Shown piece by piece: positions 6,293 to 9,915 of a stretch of 9,915 nt of DNA. Origin of the DNA: Acidobacteria bacterium UBA6911 (GTDB taxonomy: Bacteria; Acidobacteriota; UBA6911); NCBI GenBank assembly GCA_002451015.1, contig DKBB01000412.1, forward strand, positions 1 through 9,915. The letters run 5' to 3'. Made by a program: the position numbers and the translations under genes. How positions within the stretch are numbered: the first letter of the stretch is position 1; the number at the start of each line of letters is the position of its first letter. The notes under the pieces were generated by a model that worked only from the letters and a program-made list of their open reading frames with translations, did no database searches and was not told the DNA's origin.

Positions 6293-6426
6293 TATGCAAG
6301 GGATGGATTCAGGGCGTTTTTTACGAGAATGCCGTATGCAAGCGGTTTCTCACGGTCAAAATCAATCCGGTCGGGAACTGAAGCACACGCATCTTTTTTC
6401 CGACTATAGGGAGCCTGATCACAATT

Positions 6427-6972
6427 ATGGGAGAGACGGCCGAACACATTATGGCGACATTCGGAAGCGGATGCTTTTGGTGTACTGAAGCGATCTTCAG
6501 GAGGATCAAAGGGATAAAAAGTGTTGTTTCCGGCTACTCGGGAGGGCACGTCAAAAATCCCTCCTACGAGCAGGTATGCGCTGGAGACACAGGGCATGCG
6601 GAATCGGTACAGATCACCTATGATCCCGGGATTATATCCTACGACGAACTCCTCGAAATTTTCTGGAAGACGCACGATCCGACAACAAGAAACCGTCAGG
6701 GAAACGATATCGGAACCCAGTATCGATCGGTGGTCTTCTATCACGATCCGGACCAGAAAGAAATTGCGGAATCCTATAGGGACAAACTGGAAGCGGAACA
6801 CATCTGGAGTCGTCCGATTGTGACGGAAATAGAAGCATTCACAGAATTCTGGCCAGCGGAAACCTACCATCATGATTATTATAAAAACAACCCGTCGAAC
6901 CCCTACTGTGCCGCAGTCATCACACCTAAAATCGAGAAATTCACAAAAATATTCAAAGAGAGGTGTAAATAA
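6427..6972 (+). CDS. msrA: Peptide methionine-(S)-S-oxide reductase
   Basis: A repair enzyme that reduces the S-epimer of methionine sulfoxide in proteins and free methionine, recycled through thioredoxin. It has 181 residues, typical of a single-domain MsrA. The catalytic motif GCFWC is at 15-19 with nucleophile C16. Other family landmarks are GYSGGHVKNPSYEQVCAG (36-53), GHAESVQITYDP (56-67), FWKTHDPTT (79-87), DIGTQYRSVVFY (94-105) and AETYHHDYY (144-152). C51, C161 and C180 are candidate resolving cysteines. No signal peptide is seen, so it should be cytoplasmic, and no MsrB domain is fused. The ATG at 6427 has AGGGAG 13 nt upstream, a long gap; M9 is an alternative start. It is divergent from the ECF sigma gene and stands alone. 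Its stress role fits that neighbour, though shared control is unproven. Confidence 0.96.
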   Translation: MGETAEHIMATFGSGCFWCTEAIFRRIKGIKSVVSGYSGGHVKNPSYEQVCAGDTGHAESVQITYDPGIISYDELLEIFWKTHDPTTRNRQGNDIGTQYRSVVFYHDPDQKEIAESYRDKLEAEHIWSRPIVTEIEAFTEFWPAETYHHDYYKNNPSNPYCAAVITPKIEKFTKIFKERCK

Positions 6973-7006
6973 CTAAGGGAGATTTGCAGAAACCGCTGTA
7001 AGATAC

Positions 7007-7082
7007 AGGCGGAACACCCGGGACGGCTTCATGACGTCCGTCAGGCTCATAAAACCGCCGGCAAGCCGGTTCCGGTCCGCCT
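7007..7082. repeat. 76-nt region closed by 7-bp inverted repeat with two inner hairpins
   Basis: AGGCGGA (7007-7013) and TCCGCCT (7076-7082) are perfect inverted repeats enclosing GGACG-N9-CGTCC (7021-7039) and AACCG-N9-CGGTT (7053-7071). The shape suggests a branched RNA on either strand, or a protein-binding or attenuator site downstream of msrA. No known RNA family is recognised. Confidence 0.35.
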
Positions 7083-7221
7083 TCAACCTTTCTTTCCCAA
7101 GTGGATAAATTGTAACTTCTTTCAGAAATGCAGATTGCCTTTCCCCTGAAGGCAGCGCGACACAGTTTATTTATTCGCAATGCATAATATATCCCAGTAT
7201 TTTCTCACCGCAGGTAAAACT

Positions 7222-7285
7222 CTTGAACCCCTTTGGTTTACTTGGATTATTTACACTTGAACACATATTTCATAGATGCAAGAAT
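7222..7285 (+). promoter_or_regulatory. Likely promoter zone of the PQQ/NHL cluster
   Basis: An AT-rich stretch with overlapping candidates: TTTACA (7250-7255) 17 bp from TAGATG, and TTGAAC (7257-7262) 17 bp from AAGAAT (7280-7285). The heptamer CTTGAAC occurs twice (7222-7228 and 7256-7262), 34 bp apart, and could be a regulator half-site pair. No single choice is convincing. Confidence 0.3.
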
Positions 7286-7363
7286 TGTTACGATAAGGGG
7301 AGGACTCCGTAGAAGAGTAAAATGCTGGATAGATGTTTAACCGGATTTTAGGGAATGAATCTT

Positions 7364-8623
7364 ATGGCCTGCCGCTTCGCAATAATATTCTTTTGCATAA
7401 CTCTATCAACCGTTTGGGGTGCGGATTGGACCCAGTTTCGCGGCCCTAATCGAGACAACATCTCGTCAGAAACCGGCCTTCTGAAATCCTGGCCGGCGGG
7501 AGGGCCCAAGGTGCTCTGGGAAATCCCTGTCGCACAGGGATATGCCGGAGTGGCAGTCAAGAACGGGCTCGTGTATATCAACGACTACGATGAACAGAAA
7601 AAGGAGCATGCCGTCCGCTGCCTCTCCCTTGCCGACGGTCGTGAAGTCTGGCGCTGGAGTTACAAGGTTAATATCCGGCCCAATCATGGGATTACCCGTA
7701 CCGTCCCGGCTGTCGGGGATACGCTCGTGTTTTCTCTGGACCCCAAATGCAGACTTCATGCACTGAACGCCCAAACCGGCGAGCTGGTCTGGCAGAAAAA
7801 CCTGGTAGAGGAATACAAAACCACCATCCCCCAGTGGTATGCGGGGCAGAATCCACTGTTAGAAGGGGACAGGGTATTGGTAGCAACCGGCGGCGATGCT
7901 CTCGTCATTGCCCTGGACCAGGCGACCGGCAAAGAAGTCTGGAAGTCCCCCAATCCGGATAGCGACCTGATGTCGCACGCCTCGTTGATGCCGGCAACAA
8001 TCGGCGGTGTCAAACAGTATCTCTACTTGACTATGAACAAAGTGGTCGGCGTGGCTGCCGCGGACGGCCAATTGTTGTGGAACAGCCCTTTCACGGCCAG
8101 AATGGCCGCCGCTCCCTCCCCTCTGTATGTCGGCGACGGCAAAGTCTTCGTAACCAGCGGCTACGAAGCCGGCAGCGTCATGTACCAGGTCAAGAAATCC
8201 GCGGCAGGTTTCAGCGCGGATACGCTGTTTACGCTGACAAGCTCAGAGTTCAATTCCGAAGTGCACACTCCGATCCTGTACAAAAATCATTTATTTGCGG
8301 TCGGAAGCAAAAAAAGAGGACAATTCACCTGCCTGGATCTCAACGGAAAGGTCGTCTGGCAAAGCCCCGTAGCCTCGGGAAATCCCGACAGCTCGCGAAC
8401 GTTCGAGTTGGGCGGATTCATGCTTGCCGACGGTATGTTCTACATCCTGGACGGAGTGTCGGGTATTCTTCGGCTCGTGGAAGCGAACACCACGGAATAT
8501 AAGGAACTTGCCAGTGCGCAGATTCTCGAGGGGCACGATGTCTGGGGCCCGCTGGCTCTTTCCGACGGCAAACTGATAATCCGGGACATGGGCAGGATGG
8601 TCTGTCTGCAGGTCGGAAAATAA
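7364..8623 (+). CDS. Exported PQQ-like beta-propeller repeat protein
   Basis: A 419-residue extracytoplasmic protein with a signal peptide (residues 1 to about 19, MACRFAIIFFCITLSTVWG). The mature part begins DWTQFRGPNRD, a common opening of PQQ-like propellers in planctomycete/verrucomicrobial genomes. At least five blades with the A-x-D-x-x-T/D-G-x-x-x-W pattern are seen: CLSLADGREVWRW, ALNAQTGELVWQ, ALDQATGKEVWK, GVAAADGQLLWN and CLDLNGKVVWQ. The fold resembles BamB and quinoprotein dehydrogenases, but I see no evidence for PQQ or metal binding, so a scaffold or binding role is as likely as an enzymatic one. An ATG at 7355 is in frame, but AGGGA (7350-7354) touches it and sits 9 nt from the ATG at 7364, which also starts the signal peptide cleanly. 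It is first of a three-gene plus-strand cluster, with a 72-bp gap to the NHL gene. Confidence 0.88.
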   Translation: MACRFAIIFFCITLSTVWGADWTQFRGPNRDNISSETGLLKSWPAGGPKVLWEIPVAQGYAGVAVKNGLVYINDYDEQKKEHAVRCLSLADGREVWRWSYKVNIRPNHGITRTVPAVGDTLVFSLDPKCRLHALNAQTGELVWQKNLVEEYKTTIPQWYAGQNPLLEGDRVLVATGGDALVIALDQATGKEVWKSPNPDSDLMSHASLMPATIGGVKQYLYLTMNKVVGVAAADGQLLWNSPFTARMAAAPSPLYVGDGKVFVTSGYEAGSVMYQVKKSAAGFSADTLFTLTSSEFNSEVHTPILYKNHLFAVGSKKRGQFTCLDLNGKVVWQSPVASGNPDSSRTFELGGFMLADGMFYILDGVSGILRLVEANTTEYKELASAQILEGHDVWGPLALSDGKLIIRDMGRMVCLQVGK

Positions 8624-8648
8624 TATTCCGTCCTGAATATTGTGCCGA

Positions 8649-8656
8649 CCCCCCCC
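8649..8656 (+). repeat. Eight-C homopolymer upstream of the NHL gene
   Basis: A run of eight C lies 40-47 bp upstream of the NHL start codon. A second run of seven C occurs at 9783-9789 before the Tat-signal gene. Such runs are slippage-prone. Outside coding sequence they could alter spacing or structure in the leader, or mean nothing. Confidence 0.8.
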
Positions 8657-8695
8657 GGTTTTATTCAAGAAAAGCTCTTTTTCAGGAGTTTGTCG

Positions 8696-9766
8696 ATGGA
8701 TTCAAAGAAAACGGATGACACGACGAAAAAATTACCGGACCGCCTGCGAAAATCCTGGATCCCTCTGGCTGCCGTCGCCGGCGCCTTTACGGGATTCGTC
8801 TCGGCCTCTCTCAGAACCCGGCCTGCGCCCGCAGCCGGAAAAACCGGGCCCTCCCGCTCTAAAAATGCCGACACCCCTTCACCGGCCGTCGCAGCAGCAG
8901 AACCCGCGGAACAGTTCAGAAGCAGATACCGGCTGACCTCCGTACTGTGCGAAGCTACTTCACCGCACCCGTTCAAACACTCCCTGGCGGATATTACCGT
9001 AGGCCCCGATGATGCCATTTACTGTCTCGGCGACGATGAAATAAGGATTTTCGATGCCGGAGGAAACCTCCTCAGCAAATGGAAGGTAAAGTCCGGAACC
9101 GCCTGTCTGGAAGCGGGACCGGACGGACGCGTCTACACAGGATCGCTCGGGCGCGTCGATATCTACAACACCCTTGGGGAAAATCAGGGGGGCATGCAGG
9201 TCGGAAATCCGAACCGGCCCGCGGCGGTCACGGCCATTAAGATTTACCGAAACGAGATACTGGTCGCGGATGCCTCGGCCAAAATCATCCACCGGTACAA
9301 TGCAGCCGGCCAACACCTCGGGGTGATCGGAGACAAAAACAAAACCGGAAGCTTTATGCTTCCGAACGGATGGCTGGATTTCGATATAGACTCCAGCGGC
9401 ATCATCCTGGCGACCGACACGGGACGGCATCGGGTGACCGAATGGATACTGGACGGGACGCCGACCGGTTCTTTCGGCAAATTCGGCATGCAGGATCCTT
9501 CGGACTTTGTAGGCTGCTGCAATCCGGTAAATTTGGCCGTAACGCCCGACGGAAACATTGTTACAGCGGAGAAAGTGATTGCCCGTGTGAAGGTTTTCAA
9601 TCCTGAAGGCACCATGATCGCCTATATCGGCCCTGAAAATTTCGATCCCAACTGCACGCACATTCACCTGGAAGTCGATTCCGCCGGCCGGATTATAACG
9701 GCGGATCCGGTGCGACGCGTCATACAAATTTTTTCACCTGTGGTCGAAAAAAACGCCGCAGATTAA
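8696..9766 (+). CDS. Membrane-anchored NHL-repeat beta-propeller protein with GCCNPVN motif
   Basis: A 356-residue protein with a basic N-terminus, one hydrophobic helix at about 21-39 (WIPLAAVAGAFTGFVSASL; anchor or uncleaved signal), a Pro/Ala-rich linker (42-75), then NHL-type propeller repeats: DITVGPDDAIYCLGDDEIRI, IKIYRNEILVADAS, FDIDSSGIILATDTGRHRV, LAVTPDGNIVTAEK and LEVDSAGRIITADP. The fifth unit is preceded by GCCNPVNLAV with adjacent C274-C275, and C320 lies in DPNCTHIHLEVD. I recall this CCNP motif from NHL proteins of PVC-group bacteria, where it may bind metal or form a disulfide; that is inference. There is no CxxCH, so it is not a cytochrome. The ATG at 8696 has AGGAG 7 nt upstream; the upstream frame (to 8642) lacks one. 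It lies between the PQQ-like and Tat-signal genes, all for proteins acting outside the cytoplasm. Confidence 0.85.
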   Translation: MDSKKTDDTTKKLPDRLRKSWIPLAAVAGAFTGFVSASLRTRPAPAAGKTGPSRSKNADTPSPAVAAAEPAEQFRSRYRLTSVLCEATSPHPFKHSLADITVGPDDAIYCLGDDEIRIFDAGGNLLSKWKVKSGTACLEAGPDGRVYTGSLGRVDIYNTLGENQGGMQVGNPNRPAAVTAIKIYRNEILVADASAKIIHRYNAAGQHLGVIGDKNKTGSFMLPNGWLDFDIDSSGIILATDTGRHRVTEWILDGTPTGSFGKFGMQDPSDFVGCCNPVNLAVTPDGNIVTAEKVIARVKVFNPEGTMIAYIGPENFDPNCTHIHLEVDSAGRIITADPVRRVIQIFSPVVEKNAAD

Positions 9767-9798
9767 CCCGGCCCGGGTTCTGCCCCCCCGACGGGCAG
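9765..9798 (+). repeat. Two adjacent intercistronic hairpins after the NHL gene
   Basis: AACCCGG-C-CCGGGTT (9765-9779, starting within the NHL stop codon) is followed directly by CTGCCC-CCCCGAC-GGGCAG (9780-9798). GAAAAAC rather than a T-tract follows, so these are not intrinsic terminators. They may protect or process the transcript between the NHL and Tat-signal genes. Confidence 0.4.
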
Positions 9799-9822
9799 GA
9801 AAAACGAGGAGTTTGAAATCCA

Positions 9823-9915
9823 ATGAGTGAGAAATCAACCCGTCGCGAATTTATTGACAGATCCGTTCGCATCATCGGCTTTGCCGGTATCGGCGGTGCC
9901 GTGGGACTTCTCGCG
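9823..9915 (+). CDS. Start of a Tat-exported protein (only 31 codons in window)
   Basis: The first 31 residues form a twin-arginine signal peptide: MSEKSTRREFIDRSVRIIG, with the TRREFI form of the S/T-R-R-x-F motif (R7-R8), then a weakly hydrophobic glycine/alanine stretch (FAGIGGAVGLLA). Tat signals are used for proteins folded with cofactors before export. Such signals are common on NrfC/NapG-type 4Fe-4S proteins and molybdoenzymes, but no mature sequence is visible, so the product is unknown. GAGGAG lies 11 nt upstream of the ATG, in the 56-bp gap after the NHL gene. It is probably co-transcribed with the two propeller genes. Confidence 0.75.
   Translation, partial: MSEKSTRREFIDRSVRIIGFAGIGGAVGLLA

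Larger units (their letters stand above)
6973..7363. other. 390-bp noncoding interval with several potential hairpins, then an AT-rich promoter zone
   Basis: The left half (to about 7155) is GC-richer and hairpin-prone: CCGCTGTA-AGA-TACAGGCGG (6993-7012, one bulge), the 7007-7082 structure, and TGCCTT-TCCCCTG-AAGGCA (7136-7154). None is followed by a T-tract. The right half is AT-rich and likely carries the promoter and leader of the PQQ/NHL cluster. It includes a strong but orphan ribosome-site-like AAGGGGAGGA at 7295-7304. A 75-codon minus-strand frame (6953-7180) has no support. Confidence 0.6.

Noticed and set aside
6215..6415. Open plus-strand frame of about 66 codons upstream of msrA (contains FNVPDTKFEVCYFYARDGF)
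   Set aside because: The peptide looks plausible in places, but there is no upstream start codon in frame (only one ATG, midway), no ribosome site, and it lies over the sigma-gene upstream region.
7007..7082. tRNA gene (76 nt, 7-bp closing stem, inner arms)
   Set aside because: Length and closing stem fit, but neither strand has the GTTCRANNC T-loop, a proper T-arm next to the acceptor, or an anticodon arm.
6953..7180. 75-codon minus-strand frame downstream of msrA
   Set aside because: No ribosome site or recognisable domain. The region is better described as hairpin-rich noncoding DNA.

Overview
The window reads as a piece of chromosome from an environmental, probably Gram-negative and at least partly anaerobic bacterium. 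The best clue to lineage is the gene at 7364-8623. Its N-terminal WTQFRGPNRD motif followed by SETGLLKSWPAGGP is the form I associate with PQQ-like beta-propeller proteins of the PVC group (Planctomycetes, Verrucomicrobia, Kiritimatiellota). The NHL protein beside it and the GPH-type sugar symporter fit that group. This placement is an inference from recalled family style, with modest confidence. I see no insertion sequence, phage gene, CRISPR array, rRNA or tRNA.

Layout. Positions 1-827 (minus) hold most of a modular NifU Fe-S scaffold that runs off the left edge. Positions 1049-2419 (minus) hold a GPH/MelB-type transporter with a good -10 box and a LacI-like palindrome at its promoter. A noncoding gap of about 420 bp separates it from a divergent LPG-synthase-TM/flippase-like membrane protein (2843-3865, plus). 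Converging on that gene is a four-gene minus-strand operon (6139 down to 4047): an ECF sigma factor, its zinc-type anti-sigma factor (ATGA overlap), a 100-residue acidic exported protein, and an exported protein built of seven exact 18-residue LTPEQ-type repeats (DUF3106-like). Divergent from the sigma gene is msrA (6427-6972, plus). After a 390 bp noncoding interval comes a plus-strand export cluster: PQQ-like beta-propeller (7364-8623), membrane-anchored NHL-repeat beta-propeller (8696-9766), and the first 31 codons of a Tat-signal protein (9823 onward, cut by the window edge).

How the parts may work together. The sigma operon looks like a self-regulated envelope-stress unit. A close match to a sigma-E-type promoter (GAAACTT-N15-GTTTAA) sits in front of the sigma gene. 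The anti-sigma tail and the small exported protein share an acidic leucine-rich motif ending in NLDAI. The last gene is an expanded version of the LTxxQ helices found in periplasmic CpxP/Spy-type proteins. The divergent msrA, which repairs oxidised methionine, fits a stress theme, but I found no copy of the same promoter in front of it. The PQQ/NHL/Tat cluster is likely one transcription unit for extracytoplasmic proteins, possibly serving a redox complex encoded past the right edge.

The most interesting part is the sigma/anti-sigma/acidic protein/18-residue-repeat module, together with its promoter and shared motif.
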